A stretch of DNA of 64,000 nucleotides from Croceivirga sp. (GCA_028284285.1 JANQSA010000059.1:24806-88805); one strand, 5' to 3'. Positions 28,539 to 37,883 are shown, numbered from the stretch's first letter. The notes: a model not told the origin generated them from the sequence alone. A program made the numbers and translations.

Positions 28539-29060
28539 TTATTCGGCTAAAGGAATGTACCTTTCTTTTATGATGTTAAAATGATGTATTTGATGGGCGG
28601 TAATAGTGAGCCCAATTGCATACAGCGGCATTTCATATTCAAAGAATTTACAGTTTGTTTCCAGTATCTTTTTACTGAAAGATTCAAACATCATTATGGT
28701 TGATTGGCGTACAATTCGAAGTTCATCCACCAGCTGCTCAATGGGCAGTTCATCTGCGTTTGAATTTTTGCCCATTATTTCCTGATCATGTGCATCCGGG
28801 ATGGTGCCTTCTCCACGAGCAAAAATTATAGCTCTAAAACACCAGATTCTTTCCCAATCAATAAGATGTTGTACTATTTTATGAATGGTCCATTTCCCTT
28901 TTTTATACGTTTTCAAGCCAATGCTGTTTAATTGATCGATATCAATGGCATTGATTTCTTTCAAACTTAGTCTCAGAGCCTCTGCAAGTCCAGTACCCGC
29001 ATTTAAGGCATAAACATATTCTAAAAACTCTGGATTCTCTTTTGTCTCGGATTTTTCCAA
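28539..29060 (-). CDS. DinB-like superfamily protein (cassette)
   Basis: The 173-residue four-helix protein has the DinB/YfiT pattern. One metal-ligand His lies in IVQHLIDWERIW and two more in AHQIHHFN near the end. These bacterial proteins bind Zn or Ni and often act as thiol-dependent or detoxifying transferases; the substrate here is unknown. Its leader is 21 bp from the GTTAGCA edge of E3, and its own trailing edge in E2 carries the matching GTTAGCA. Confidence 0.82.
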   Translation of the reverse strand: MEKSETKENPEFLEYVYALNAGTGLAEALRLSLKEINAIDIDQLNSIGLKTYKKGKWTIHKIVQHLIDWERIWCFRAIIFARGEGTIPDAHDQEIMGKNSNADELPIEQLVDELRIVRQSTIMMFESFSKKILETNCKFFEYEMPLYAIGLTITAHQIHHFNIIKERYIPLAE

Positions 29061-29080
29061 TTTCTAAACTTTTTTCTTGT

Positions 29081-29284
29081 TGCTAACGGTCTCGGCCCTG
29101 CCTGCATGCCAGAGGCATGTAAACCGGCAGGTAGGTATGATTCCGAGCTCCTACAAGTAACCAAAGGTAGCTAGAGGAAGGCATATAGGATTGAAATCAA
29201 GTGGATTTATTTGTTAACCTAATTCAGGAATATTAGGAAAGAGTTGTAAGGACAGGTATATGTAATGGCCATTGTTGTGTGCAG
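29081..29284 (-). repeat. attC-like element E3 (long, with inserted hairpin)
   Basis: In plus-strand text it starts TGCTAACGGTCTCGG and ends ATTGTTGTGTGCAG. Between them lies a strong hairpin CCTGCCTGCATGCC...GGCATG...GGCAGGTAGG (about 29099-29136), shared almost base for base with E8 at 39889-39927. The trailing edge has G at position 11 (29284). Confidence 0.82.
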
Positions 29285-29286
29285 TG

Positions 29287-29760
29287 TTATAATTTCATTT
29301 TGGGTTTTTCTTGATTCAGGAAATCTATAATGATTTTCACTTGTTTATCAATGTCTTTAATCTTGTTAAAACTATAAATCAGACTTCTCTTCTTTCCATC
29401 AGTAAGTTTAGCGAAAATGGTTTGTGCTTCTACATCTTGTTCCAGCAATGCGGTCAGCACTTCAGGCATTTCTACGCCAAGTTGGTCAGGGTCTTCCTCA
29501 ATTTTAAAATGTACTTCCTCACCGAGCGCTTTGTTTACTTTTTTCAGATATTTTCCTGCAATGATGATATAAAAGTTTCCATCACCTAAATGGTTCAATC
29601 CGCAGCGATAGGAAACCTCTTTTTCAATCGTGCAAATCATTCTGGTAGCTCGTTTTCTACTAAATTGGCTAATGATATCGGAATCAAGTTTTAAGTAGAA
29701 ATATCCGCCTTTTCTTTTTTCGAGCTGCTTTATAGTCTGTGTTCCTTGGTATGATGTCAT
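29287..29760 (-). CDS. YdeI / DUF1905 family protein (cassette)
   Basis: The 157-residue protein combines an N-terminal DUF1905-like beta domain (LKLDSDIISQF, KEVSYRCGLNHLGDGNFYIII) with a C-terminal YdeI-like helical part (VLTALLEQDVEAQTIFAKLTDGKKRSLIYSFNKIKD). Proteins of this family are linked to stress and peptide tolerance, but the molecular function is not settled. The stop codon lies 7 bp inside the extended trailing edge of E3, so gene and element share sequence. One-gene cassette. Confidence 0.82.
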   Translation of the reverse strand: MTSYQGTQTIKQLEKRKGGYFYLKLDSDIISQFSRKRATRMICTIEKEVSYRCGLNHLGDGNFYIIIAGKYLKKVNKALGEEVHFKIEEDPDQLGVEMPEVLTALLEQDVEAQTIFAKLTDGKKRSLIYSFNKIKDIDKQVKIIIDFLNQEKPKMKL

Positions 29761-29786
29761 CTATTTGAATTCCGGTGGTATTGACT

Positions 29787-29954
29787 TTGTAACTGACGGT
29801 CTCGGCTATGACTTCGTTTCGTATTGGAAATTCGTAGAATTTCGAATCATAAAAATCGAACCGGTTAACGTTTTATAAGTTTAAAGTTAGTGAGAATGCA
29901 GCAACCCGCCAGATCACTGTCAGGCCGGTGAATTATAGTCCTTGTTAGCTGCTG
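29787..29954 (-). repeat. attC-like element E4
   Basis: In plus-strand text it starts AACTGACGGTCTCGGCTATG and ends AATTATAGTCCTTGTTAGCT. It has an inner hairpin GAAATTC/GAATTTC. The right edge GTTAGCT is identical to the leading edge of the same two-gene unit at E5, and position 11 (29954) is G. Confidence 0.87.
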
Positions 29955-29957
29955 GCT

Positions 29958-30146
29958 TCATACATTTTTTAGAATAAGTATTATTCCACTTACTATAAAT
30001 CCAATACTAAGAATCAAATGTTTGACCATAATAGATTGACCAAAACTCCCGCTTTTGTCCATTTTATCCAGTATTTGTCTTCTGCTATAGACAAAATAGA
30101 TAGCACCAACCGTTATCAAGATTATTCCGATCGCTAAGTCCCGCAT
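29958..30146 (-). CDS. small two-helix membrane protein (cassette, second gene)
   Basis: The 62-residue protein starts MRDLAIGIILITVGAIYFVY and has two hydrophobic helices separated by a charged loop. The ATG at 30146 is chosen because it sits just after the stop of the upstream DUF2750 gene; a longer frame from 30194 would run back into that gene. It is the distal gene of a two-gene cassette between E4 and E5. Family not recognised; a membrane anchor or immunity-type role is possible but unsupported. Confidence 0.6.
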   Translation of the reverse strand: MRDLAIGIILITVGAIYFVYSRRQILDKMDKSGSFGQSIMVKHLILSIGFIVSGIILILKNV

Positions 30147-30147
30147 A

Positions 30148-30603
30148 TTATTTAATAAGAGATTTAATTTGTTTTTCCAAGTCTGATAACCCATTGAATT
30201 TTCTAAAATTCAGGTCTTTTCTTTTCGATTTCAACTCAGCTATTAAATCTAGAATTAATTCAAACGGCTCAGCTTCAAATCCAAACATATTTTTGTCAAA
30301 TTCCGTTCCGATGAGTAATCCGTCGTTTCCCATTCCAACGCACCAATTTTCCATAAAATCTGCAATTGGTATTTCCGATACTTCGTATTCCTTCCATCCA
30401 TCTTTAATGCAGGATTTTGCTAAGGCCTTTTCAGCCCAGAAACATATGATTCCGATTTCTTCTCTGTCATCATATTCATAATGGACCGAACTTGATGTTG
30501 CGAATCCCTCTTTGCTTTCAAGTCCATACACGATTTCTGTTTCGCAAATAGTTTTTATAAATCTTTTATGTCGATTCTTAACTGTAATATGGTCTTGGAA
30601 CAT
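30148..30603 (-). CDS. DUF2750 domain protein (cassette, first gene)
   Basis: The 151-residue protein matches the DUF2750 pattern: a central ICFWAEKALAKSCIKDGWKEYEV followed by IPIADFMENWCVGMGNDGLLIGTEFD and a C-terminal helix. The family is small, soluble and uncharacterised, common in mobile or accessory regions. Leader length from the E5 edge is 14 bp. It overlaps or abuts the small membrane protein gene, so the cassette carries two co-transcribed genes. Confidence 0.78.
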   Translation of the reverse strand: MFQDHITVKNRHKRFIKTICETEIVYGLESKEGFATSSSVHYEYDDREEIGIICFWAEKALAKSCIKDGWKEYEVSEIPIADFMENWCVGMGNDGLLIGTEFDKNMFGFEAEPFELILDLIAELKSKRKDLNFRKFNGLSDLEKQIKSLIK

Positions 30604-30617
30604 ATTTTTAAGCTTGT

Positions 30618-30730
30618 AGCTAACAGTCTCGGCTATGACTTCTTAGCCTGTATCAGACATTTTTCAGTTAAAGAAAGTACGAAAAAAAAGCCGAGTGGTA
30701 GCCATGAGTTATAGTCATTGTTACGGGTAA
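30618..30730 (-). repeat. attC-like element E5
   Basis: This is a 113-bp element. In plus-strand text it starts AGCTAACAGTCTCGGCTATG and ends GAGTTATAGTCATTGTTACGG. Spacers between the outer and inner boxes are 6 and 3 bases. The trailing edge reads GTTACGGGTAATTTT, 13/15 identical to the reverse-complemented leading edge of the same unit at 31375-31389. It has A instead of G at position 11. Confidence 0.87.
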
Positions 30731-30733
30731 TTT

Positions 30734-31363
30734 TTATTTAATTCTCTGGTATTCAAAGGTCTTATTGTACTGATATCCCGCACCAATGATAAACAATACA
30801 CCGCCTTCATTGCCAATAGCAGTGTTTACAATTAAGTTATTGTCTTTGGTAATTCCTATTCTTCGCTTATCACTTTCATAACCACCTATTAAAAAGGGGA
30901 TTCCATTTATGGTCAAATCTTTATTATTGAGGTAGAACATTCCTTCTTTAAGTTTTCCACCTATGACGGTGTCCACAATTTGTTCAGTGCCTTGAAATAC
31001 GGTTATTTCCAGGAGGGATTTTTTTTTGAGATTTAGGAGCACATGATAATTTTGTTCTTCATCAACTCCGAAAAAATCAAACGTCATCCTATTTTTCAAG
31101 GGCTCATCTACCATTTCTTGATATAGATTTGAATGTACGGTTCGCCTCTGTCTTGAATTGGCATAACTAATAGAGTCCCAATGTCTGTTTTCAAAATTGG
31201 CTCCATATATTTTTTCCGGGTAGAGCAGAAATTTTCCATTTATTCTGTTCAAACTACTTTCGTTGAGTTTCGTGTAGTATTTTCTAAATTCTTTTTTGGA
31301 ATATGAGGCACACCCTAAAAAAGAGATGAGTATCAATCCTAAAAAAATACCTTTTGAAGTCAA
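30734..31363 (-). CDS. hypothetical lipoprotein (cassette)
   Basis: The 209-residue protein has a lipobox (SFLGC) near residue 18 and a basic stretch SKKEFRKYY after it, so inner-leaflet or periplasmic retention is more likely than surface export. The mature part shows beta-rich segments (NRINGKFLLYPEKIYG, YHVLLNLKKKSLLEITVFQG). No family recognised. Its cassette ends are the best matched in the array, with GGGTAATTTT on both sides. Confidence 0.68.
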   Translation of the reverse strand: MTSKGIFLGLILISFLGCASYSKKEFRKYYTKLNESSLNRINGKFLLYPEKIYGANFENRHWDSISYANSRQRRTVHSNLYQEMVDEPLKNRMTFDFFGVDEEQNYHVLLNLKKKSLLEITVFQGTEQIVDTVIGGKLKEGMFYLNNKDLTINGIPFLIGGYESDKRRIGITKDNNLIVNTAIGNEGGVLFIIGAGYQYNKTFEYQRIK

Positions 31364-31374
31364 TGAATTTCTTT

Positions 31375-31509
31375 AAAATTACCCACAACGGGTTGATATA
31401 AATGTAAAATACATCTTTGTATTCTCAAAACAAGAAATACAACCTATGAAAAGCGCTGTTTTTTATTGTATCCAAACCGAAAAATGAATAAAATTCAAGC
31501 CCGTTGCAA
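31375..31509 (-). repeat. degraded attC-like element E6 (one side clear)
   Basis: The left side has the leading edge of the 30734 unit (plus-strand AATTACCCACAAC). The right side, near AATTCAAGCCCGTTGC at about 31492, only weakly resembles a trailing edge, and the arms are not well preserved. This is where the 31.5-37.4 kb block interrupts the array. Confidence 0.45.
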
Positions 31510-31546
31510 AATTGCGTTTAGTAACCGTCCAAGCCATCAAACCACC

Positions 31547-34500
31547 TCAATCGTAAGGTCCCAGTGGAAACCGGTTGTCATTTCTTTCGGCATCCAAATA
31601 GTTGAAATAGGGATCAATGACCACGTGGGTAGGCTTTTCTGAGGGAGATAACACCACATCCAGATGTCCATTTTCATCAAACACCCCTGTGCTAAGTGAC
31701 ACTAATGTATCCCGACGGTACAAGGCGAGTGTTACCTTACCCGTCAAGGGAACCTTATCGGAAACGGTTCCATTTTTTAAATGGAATGTATGTGCCTGTC
31801 CCTCAAGACGGATCTCCGGGCCATTTGATCCTATCACGGATTTTGCGTTCAACAGGCGAATATCATGTGCTACAACATGTTCAAAAAGATTGGTAATATA
31901 ATCGAGGTCATCCTTGCTACTTGCATCCTTGATAGCTTCTAAAAGTTCCCAGGCTACCGGAAACGGAGGTTGACTCCGAAATTGATATCGTTCCAGAAAA
32001 GATCGTAAGACCGCGTTTAGTTGCTTTTCCCCAATGCGCTCCTGTAAGGCATAGAATGCCAGTGCGCCTTTATGATAGTCGATATATTGTTTGGATTCAC
32101 TTTCGACAAGTGGCTGTTCATAATCGATGTCATCGCCACGCTTTAAGAAATACTGATCGTGTTCAAATTGCAAATAGTTTTTAATCGCTTCGGAGCCCAG
32201 TTCTTTTTTTAGCACCATCAGTGCGCAATATTGTGCTAGGGACTCGGTCAACATACCACTTCCTTTGGTCCTTGCGGGGAAGAATAACATTCCCCACCAT
32301 TGGTGAGCGATCTCGTGGGCAGTTACGTAATAGGGAAAGTCTATATTACCCCGTTCGTCATAATCGGATAAAAACCCAAGAGCTTCTGAATACATGATGG
32401 TGCCGGGAAATGCAGAGGCGTAGGTCGCATATCTCGGGAATTCCACGATCCTAAGATGGTCCAAAGGGTATGGACCGAAATTTGTAGCGCAGTAATCCAG
32501 CGTTTTTTTCATGGCGTCCATCATGGTGTCCACATTGTACCGATGTCCCGGATGGTAGTGTACCGATAGCGCTGTCCCACGATGCGTTCCAAGTTCTTCG
32601 TGATATTCCGCAGATGCGAAAGGTAACTTGTTGCCAACAGGCACCCTGTTGCTGTAGTGGAAGTAGTTTCTATTTCCCGCTTCCCACGTTTTGATGAGCG
32701 TCCCTGATGTGAAGGCCGTTTGGTTGGCAGAAGTGCTCAAGATAACCTCGGTGTACACCCAGAATCCATCAGCATCGAATTCGGGTGTCCATAACCCAAG
32801 TGAATCCTGCTTATCCAATAGGTATTGCTTGTTTTCAAGACCCAAATCCTTTCGCACTGCATTATCCCTCAATTCGAGATTTACATCATATCCAATACGT
32901 GGTGTGATGTTGAAATTATTAAAAAAACTACCATTACTATTGATTCTCACATCAGAGGGTTCCAAAAGTATCCCCGGACCTTCATAATGCGATTTGAACC
33001 GTAAGGTGGTGCTTTCCCCCGAATTCAATGGGGGCTCCATCCTTAGGATGCGATACCTTAACACACTGTCAATCAAAATATCATGTGCACCCTGGACTTC
33101 AATCGAATCAAACTCCGCTAAAGGAAGGAACCTTCCAGGTGCAAAGCCACCGGTAGAAATATGAAGGCTATCCATACGCATTGCTGTTGTATTGGTCAAT
33201 TGAAGCGCTCCTGTGATTGACAACTTCTTGTCTTCGGGATGGATATCTACGTGGTACCGGGAGGAAGTAATTGTTGGCTGGTGGACGTATTTGAAAGCGC
33301 CATAGGTAGTTTCATACCTTGCTTTAAGCAAATCGACCGTATCGTGATCTGCAACCACCTGCCTTTTGCTGACAAACGATCCAAGGCCAATGGAAATCAG
33401 GAGGATTGCTATTAAGATAAGTCCGTTTTTGCCACGTGCCAATCTGTTCTTAAGCTCAGAGAACCTTAGACGGTTTTCCTGTCGCTTCCAAAGAAGTACT
33501 GCCAGAAATCCTATAATCGCCGTAATGGAAGACCAATACAGGGTATACCATAGATACCCCTTCATAAATGGACGATGACCATAGAAATCCGAATAGAATC
33601 CTGAGGGAATGTCCAGAAAGCGAATCAAATGGTTATTTACCCCCAATGGGTTCCAAAGGAGAAGATTTAGAGCGGCTACCAAAAGAAAGGCCAGATATCC
33701 CAGATATCGATTTTGTAGCAGAACGTGTAGCGTTATCCCGACTACGGCAAGTAGTGCAAAATAAATGAACTGTGTTACCATCAGGTCGTAGACATATACT
33801 CCGATCTGGAACCGTGTGTACCCGGCTAAAACCTGGGACAACAGGGCTGCAAAGACACCCAATACCAACCATAGCATAGTAATAGTCCATAAGGTTGCGA
33901 ACTTTGAAAGCACAATAGGAACATTGGCATACGGGGCTGCATTAGAGATGGTATCGAAATTAACATCCCTGCTCTTCCATACCAGTTCACCAGCGTAGTA
34001 CAGGAGGATCACATATAACGGTTGCACGTATTTTCCCTTAATGATGGTCAACATAATAAATGTAGTAGGATGGGAATATATTCCCAGATAGGATTTGGCA
34101 TCCAGGGTACCACTAAGCAGGTTGAATAGTCCGGCAACTAAAATGACTAAAAAAGGAATACTTGTCAGGATCCCTTTTAGATCCAGGATAAAACTATGGT
34201 AAAACTGGAGTAAGTAGGTTTGAAAATCCCACTTTGGAGTACCAAGGAATAGTTTTCCGTGCCTTTTCTCCCTATTTGGTGACATCAGCTTCTTTTTCTT
34301 TGAGGGGGTTTTGGAGGGAAGGGTAAAAGAAAAGCGCTTATACGTCCAAACTGTAGCACACAGAGCTATAGCAAGCCATATCATCCTACTTCCTAAGAAC
34401 AGGGCATGAAAACCCATATTCATGCTGTTTTTATCCGTGACACTCCAATATTTTGATAGAAGGCGATAACCGTTGTATCCCAAGGGGTCAAGATAAATAG

Positions 34501-35119
34501 CAACAGCACCCAAAGAATTATCCGTAATGCTATCGGCCAGGCTTATATATCCCATGTAGAGAAGCACAGCCACTACCAAGACATAAGCTTTGTTCTTAAA
34601 CAACAGTCCCAAGCCATAGAACAGACTTCCCATAAGGATGACATTGGGGAGTATTATATAAAAGAATCCCTCGAGGAAGGGCTGGGGATCCAATGGTAAA
34701 AGGCGTTCTGCTTCAATCCAGGGCATAGTAAGGCCGAGCAGGTATGCCGCGTAAAGGCCCAGAAAAGGGATCAAGCACAAAATCAAACCACCACACATTC
34801 GGCCAAAGAAATAACCAAACCGATCCACAGGTGTGGCAAAAAGCAAAGCGTAAAAGTTGCTATTGATATCGCGTAGCGCAATATTGGACATAATAGCGGC
34901 AATAAAAAGCATCCCTAACGAGGATACGATGATTCCGGTAACACTCATGACAGCATAAGGTGCATTGAGGTGGATGTTGGAAATATCGTCCAAGGTGATG
35001 GTAAAATCATCGTAGGTTACCGCTACAAAACAGAAAAGGAACAGTATGGACGAGAAAACATAAATCTGTGGGCTTCTTACTCCCTTCTTTATCTCAAAAG
35101 CAATGAAATGAATGAACAT
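31547..35119 (-). CDS. ABC-2 permease fused to M1 family aminopeptidase
   Basis: The 1190-residue protein joins an ABC permease (about 1-600, some twelve helices in two blocks) to an M1 gluzincin peptidase. The peptidase part has the substrate segment FPGTIMYSEAL and the zinc motif AHEIAHQWWG (His935, Glu936, His939). A downstream Glu in LTESLAQY is the third ligand, spaced 19 residues instead of the more usual 18. It faces outward after the last helix. The ABC ATPase gene lies 12 bp upstream on the same strand. The plausible role is export or exchange of peptides with on-site trimming; the substrate is unknown. Confidence 0.9.
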   Translation of the reverse strand: MFIHFIAFEIKKGVRSPQIYVFSSILFLFCFVAVTYDDFTITLDDISNIHLNAPYAVMSVTGIIVSSLGMLFIAAIMSNIALRDINSNFYALLFATPVDRFGYFFGRMCGGLILCLIPFLGLYAAYLLGLTMPWIEAERLLPLDPQPFLEGFFYIILPNVILMGSLFYGLGLLFKNKAYVLVVAVLLYMGYISLADSITDNSLGAVAIYLDPLGYNGYRLLSKYWSVTDKNSMNMGFHALFLGSRMIWLAIALCATVWTYKRFSFTLPSKTPSKKKKLMSPNREKRHGKLFLGTPKWDFQTYLLQFYHSFILDLKGILTSIPFLVILVAGLFNLLSGTLDAKSYLGIYSHPTTFIMLTIIKGKYVQPLYVILLYYAGELVWKSRDVNFDTISNAAPYANVPIVLSKFATLWTITMLWLVLGVFAALLSQVLAGYTRFQIGVYVYDLMVTQFIYFALLAVVGITLHVLLQNRYLGYLAFLLVAALNLLLWNPLGVNNHLIRFLDIPSGFYSDFYGHRPFMKGYLWYTLYWSSITAIIGFLAVLLWKRQENRLRFSELKNRLARGKNGLILIAILLISIGLGSFVSKRQVVADHDTVDLLKARYETTYGAFKYVHQPTITSSRYHVDIHPEDKKLSITGALQLTNTTAMRMDSLHISTGGFAPGRFLPLAEFDSIEVQGAHDILIDSVLRYRILRMEPPLNSGESTTLRFKSHYEGPGILLEPSDVRINSNGSFFNNFNITPRIGYDVNLELRDNAVRKDLGLENKQYLLDKQDSLGLWTPEFDADGFWVYTEVILSTSANQTAFTSGTLIKTWEAGNRNYFHYSNRVPVGNKLPFASAEYHEELGTHRGTALSVHYHPGHRYNVDTMMDAMKKTLDYCATNFGPYPLDHLRIVEFPRYATYASAFPGTIMYSEALGFLSDYDERGNIDFPYYVTAHEIAHQWWGMLFFPARTKGSGMLTESLAQYCALMVLKKELGSEAIKNYLQFEHDQYFLKRGDDIDYEQPLVESESKQYIDYHKGALAFYALQERIGEKQLNAVLRSFLERYQFRSQPPFPVAWELLEAIKDASSKDDLDYITNLFEHVVAHDIRLLNAKSVIGSNGPEIRLEGQAHTFHLKNGTVSDKVPLTGKVTLALYRRDTLVSLSTGVFDENGHLDVVLSPSEKPTHVVIDPYFNYLDAERNDNRFPLGPYD

Positions 35120-35131
35120 AAGTCAGAAAGT

Positions 35132-36001
35132 TTAAAGGGAGTTGCCATTGATTTTTAAAAAATAGAAATCCTCAAGTTCAGCGGGAACAGGTTCAAATCC
35201 TGAAATTGATTCACGAGCATGCATGCGAATTACGGGTTCCCCTCCCAGGTACCTGAATGAAATCATATGAGGAGATTTTTTATAGGATATCAATTCCTCC
35301 TTGCCTATGTTCTTTTTCCAGATAGTACCTTCAATTCTTGAAATGGCGGCTTTGGGTGCACCTTGATACAGGATTTTTCCTTGTTTAATGATGGCCATCC
35401 GGTTACAGAGCTCTTTCACATCTTCCACGATATGGGTGGAGAGAATAACAATGACCCTTTCACTAATCTCACTCAAAAGGTCATAGAACCGGTTGCGTTC
35501 CGCTGGATCCAATCCCGATGTGGGTTCGTCCACTATGATGAGCTTAGGGTTCCCCAATAGGGCCTGGGCTATACCGAAACGTTGCCGCATTCCCCCGGAG
35601 AAAGTACTTACAGCCTTTCCTTTTTTCTCAAATAAGTTGGTTTGCACAAGTAGGCTTTCAACAGCTTCCTTTCGTTCCCCCCTTGGGGTTATCCCTTTCA
35701 AAATGGCAATATGGGAAAGCAGGTTTTCGGCGGATATGTTCTTGTATACCCCGAACTCCTGGGGCAGATAGCCCAAAACCCTCTTGGCTTTCTGTTTTTC
35801 CCTGAGCATATCAAGGCCATTCAAACGAACCGTGCCGCTATCAGCCTCCAGGAGTGTTGCAAGGATTTTCATGAATGTTGATTTGCCTGCTCCATTAGGT
35901 CCTAAAAGCCCAAACATGCCTTGATGGATATCAAGGTGTATCCCTTGAAGTGCCTTGACACCGTTTGGATAGGACTTACTTAAATCACGTATTTCCAGCA
36001 T
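35132..36001 (-). CDS. ABC transporter ATP-binding protein
   Basis: The 289-residue ATPase has Walker A GLLGPNGAGKST, signature TFSGGMRQRFGIAQ, Walker B LIIVDEPTSGLDP and the switch His in LSTHIVEDV. The ATG at 36001 begins the standard MLEIRDLSKSYPNG; the frame is open to 36055 but the added leader is not family-like. It powers the permease/M1 peptidase encoded 12 bp downstream. A membrane AraC regulator is divergently oriented 208 bp away and probably controls this pair. Confidence 0.94.
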   Translation of the reverse strand: MLEIRDLSKSYPNGVKALQGIHLDIHQGMFGLLGPNGAGKSTFMKILATLLEADSGTVRLNGLDMLREKQKAKRVLGYLPQEFGVYKNISAENLLSHIAILKGITPRGERKEAVESLLVQTNLFEKKGKAVSTFSGGMRQRFGIAQALLGNPKLIIVDEPTSGLDPAERNRFYDLLSEISERVIVILSTHIVEDVKELCNRMAIIKQGKILYQGAPKAAISRIEGTIWKKNIGKEELISYKKSPHMISFRYLGGEPVIRMHARESISGFEPVPAELEDFYFLKINGNSL

Positions 36002-36209
36002 GGGATAAGTTTTCACAATGGTAGTGCGTACATAGCAACGCATCGACCCGTCCAATGGGTTAGTACCAATTCAAAGACGTATGTATGGAGGTCGGTTTAA
36101 TTTTTCCTATTAGTTTTGGAAGTAATGGGCCCGTAAGGCTACTTTGATCTTTCATCGGGGTGGCCACTATCTTATTGTTGGGAGGCCTTAAGAGTCGTTT
36201 GAAACGTTT

Positions 36210-37340
36210 ATGGAATCATTTTTTTTGATCGGTTCGGTACAGAGTATTTTTTTTACATTTCTTTTAGCAGCCAAGAAGGACAAGCGTCCACATGATTGGA
36301 TCTTGGCAGTGTGGCTAGCGGCAATTGCTTTTCACCTGTTTTCCATCTTTTGTGCAGCCAAGGCGTTATACGTGCTTTGGCCCTTGCTACTGCTTTTTTC
36401 GCCCCTTGCGGAATCCATGGTTTTTGTACATGGTCCAGCCTTGTTTCTCTATACGCAATATCTGATTTCAAAAAAGCGGGGATTCAGCCTTTCTGACACC
36501 TTACATTTTGGACTCTTCTTCTTATCGATACTTTCGTTGCTTCTAATTTTTTTTGGACAAGGGGCTCAACTTGAGATATTTCTTCATTTGGATGAAGCAG
36601 CCCCCGCGTATTATTGGGTTTCAAGACTCCTCTTCGCATTCCACGGGCCATTGTACATTGTGTTGACATTTTTGGTTTTGTCAAGACATAGCGCGAAGGT
36701 CAGGGAAAACTATTCCTATACGGAAAGCATTGACTTAAAGTGGTTGCGTAACATAGCCCTTGGACTGTCTGCCATTTGGCTGTTGGTACTTTTACAGTGG
36801 TTGGTAAAACTTCCATTCAGTGGTAATGTCCCCATATACATTGGGGTAACGGTATTTGTGTTCTTTCTCGGTTTTATGGGTCTACGACATGGCGACATTT
36901 TTTCAGAGGTCAAAACGAGAGAAAAAGTTGGAAACAAAACCCTTACCAATAGACCAGATACCTATAGAAAGTCAGGCATATCTTCGTTGGAGGCAAAAAG
37001 AATTGCTGATGCAATGGAGGGACTGTTGCACAGGGAGCAGGTTTTTTTGAAAAGCAGATTGGCGCTTCATGAAATTGCCAAAGCACTTGATGTTTCCTCG
37101 CACACCTTGTCGCAAGTGCTGAACAAACACCTGGGAACGAATTTTTTTGATTATATAAATTCGTACAGGGTAGAAGAGGCCAAAAAATTACTGGTTGACC
37201 CTGAATACGATAGTTTCACCTTGTTGGCCATTGCGCTGGAATCAGGTTTCAATTCCAAATCTTCCTTTAACAGGATTTTTAAAAAGCATGTCCGGATGAC
37301 CCCTTCAGAGTATAAGACCGCCCATCGAGCAGGTCGATGA
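36210..37340 (+). CDS. membrane-embedded AraC-family regulator
   Basis: The 376-residue protein has about seven N-terminal helices (MESFFLIGSVQSIFFTFLLAAKK begins the first), a linker, and an AraC HTH (LLAIALESGFNSKSSFNRIFKKHVRMTPSEY). It is divergent from the ABC ATPase/permease-M1 operon, so the shared 200-bp region likely holds its operator. It is the third of four such regulators in this window, each next to a peptidase gene. It reads against the surrounding minus-strand cassettes. Confidence 0.88.
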   Translation: MESFFLIGSVQSIFFTFLLAAKKDKRPHDWILAVWLAAIAFHLFSIFCAAKALYVLWPLLLLFSPLAESMVFVHGPALFLYTQYLISKKRGFSLSDTLHFGLFFLSILSLLLIFFGQGAQLEIFLHLDEAAPAYYWVSRLLFAFHGPLYIVLTFLVLSRHSAKVRENYSYTESIDLKWLRNIALGLSAIWLLVLLQWLVKLPFSGNVPIYIGVTVFVFFLGFMGLRHGDIFSEVKTREKVGNKTLTNRPDTYRKSGISSLEAKRIADAMEGLLHREQVFLKSRLALHEIAKALDVSSHTLSQVLNKHLGTNFFDYINSYRVEEAKKLLVDPEYDSFTLLAIALESGFNSKSSFNRIFKKHVRMTPSEYKTAHRAGR

Positions 37341-37363
37341 GCTAAGGAAATGATACTGCTTAG

Positions 37364-37438
37364 CTTTATCCGGCTATGCTTCTTCTGCACCTTTAAGGGA
37401 AAGAAAACAATCCCGGTAAGTTTCTATGTCCGTTATTC
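37364..37438 (-). repeat. attC-like element E6b
   Basis: In plus-strand text it contains CGGCTATGCTTCTTC, matching the left arm of other elements, and GTTATTC at 37432, the trailing edge of the VOC/AraC unit (that unit's leading edge is GTTATAC at E7). Its left outer box is degenerate. It marks the right boundary of the inserted 31.5-37.4 kb block. Confidence 0.6.
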
Positions 37439-37855
37439 GCTTTTTTGAGCAAATCCAAGTACGTAGCCGTTATTGTCTTTTAGGTAAAATTCCCGCATTC
37501 CGTACCAAGCTGTTTTCAGTTGAGTGGGGCGCAATCCCCTGTCTATTATTTGCTGATAAAAACCGTCGATCCCGTCAATTTCCATATAGAACGAGACGCT
37601 CGCTCCTATTGAAAGGTCTTTGGCAAGAAGTATGTCTTTTTTGAAACTATCGGTTCGTTGAAACATCATTTCCACATTATCCTTGCTTAACAAAGCGTAA
37701 ACATATTCCTTTCCGTCTGTTAGCGATTGTTCTATTCCGTCTTGCGTTTCTGGAACTGCCATAACTACTGAAAAACCCAAAACGGATTGATAAAATTCTA
37801 TGGTTTCCCTGATGTTCTGCACCTCAAAATTGGGTGTTAATTTGTTTACTTTCAT
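37433..37855 (-). CDS. VOC (glyoxalase/bleomycin-resistance fold) protein (cassette, second gene)
   Basis: The 140-residue protein has the two beta-alpha-beta-beta-beta modules of the vicinal oxygen chelate fold (LTPNFEVQNIRETIEFYQSVLGF, then VSFYMEIDGIDGFYQQIIDRG) and ends GMREFYLKDNNGYVLGFAQ. The last Glu position fits a metal ligand. Such proteins act as small-molecule dioxygenases, lyases or drug-binding resistance proteins. The start ATG is at 37855, where family homology begins. The stop TAA overlaps the GTT trailing edge of the cassette. It follows an AraC-type regulator with a 28-bp gap. Confidence 0.82.
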   Translation of the reverse strand: MKVNKLTPNFEVQNIRETIEFYQSVLGFSVVMAVPETQDGIEQSLTDGKEYVYALLSKDNVEMMFQRTDSFKKDILLAKDLSIGASVSFYMEIDGIDGFYQQIIDRGLRPTQLKTAWYGMREFYLKDNNGYVLGFAQKSE

Positions 37856-37883
37856 TTTCGTAGGGTTTGTTGAAAGCACAAAT

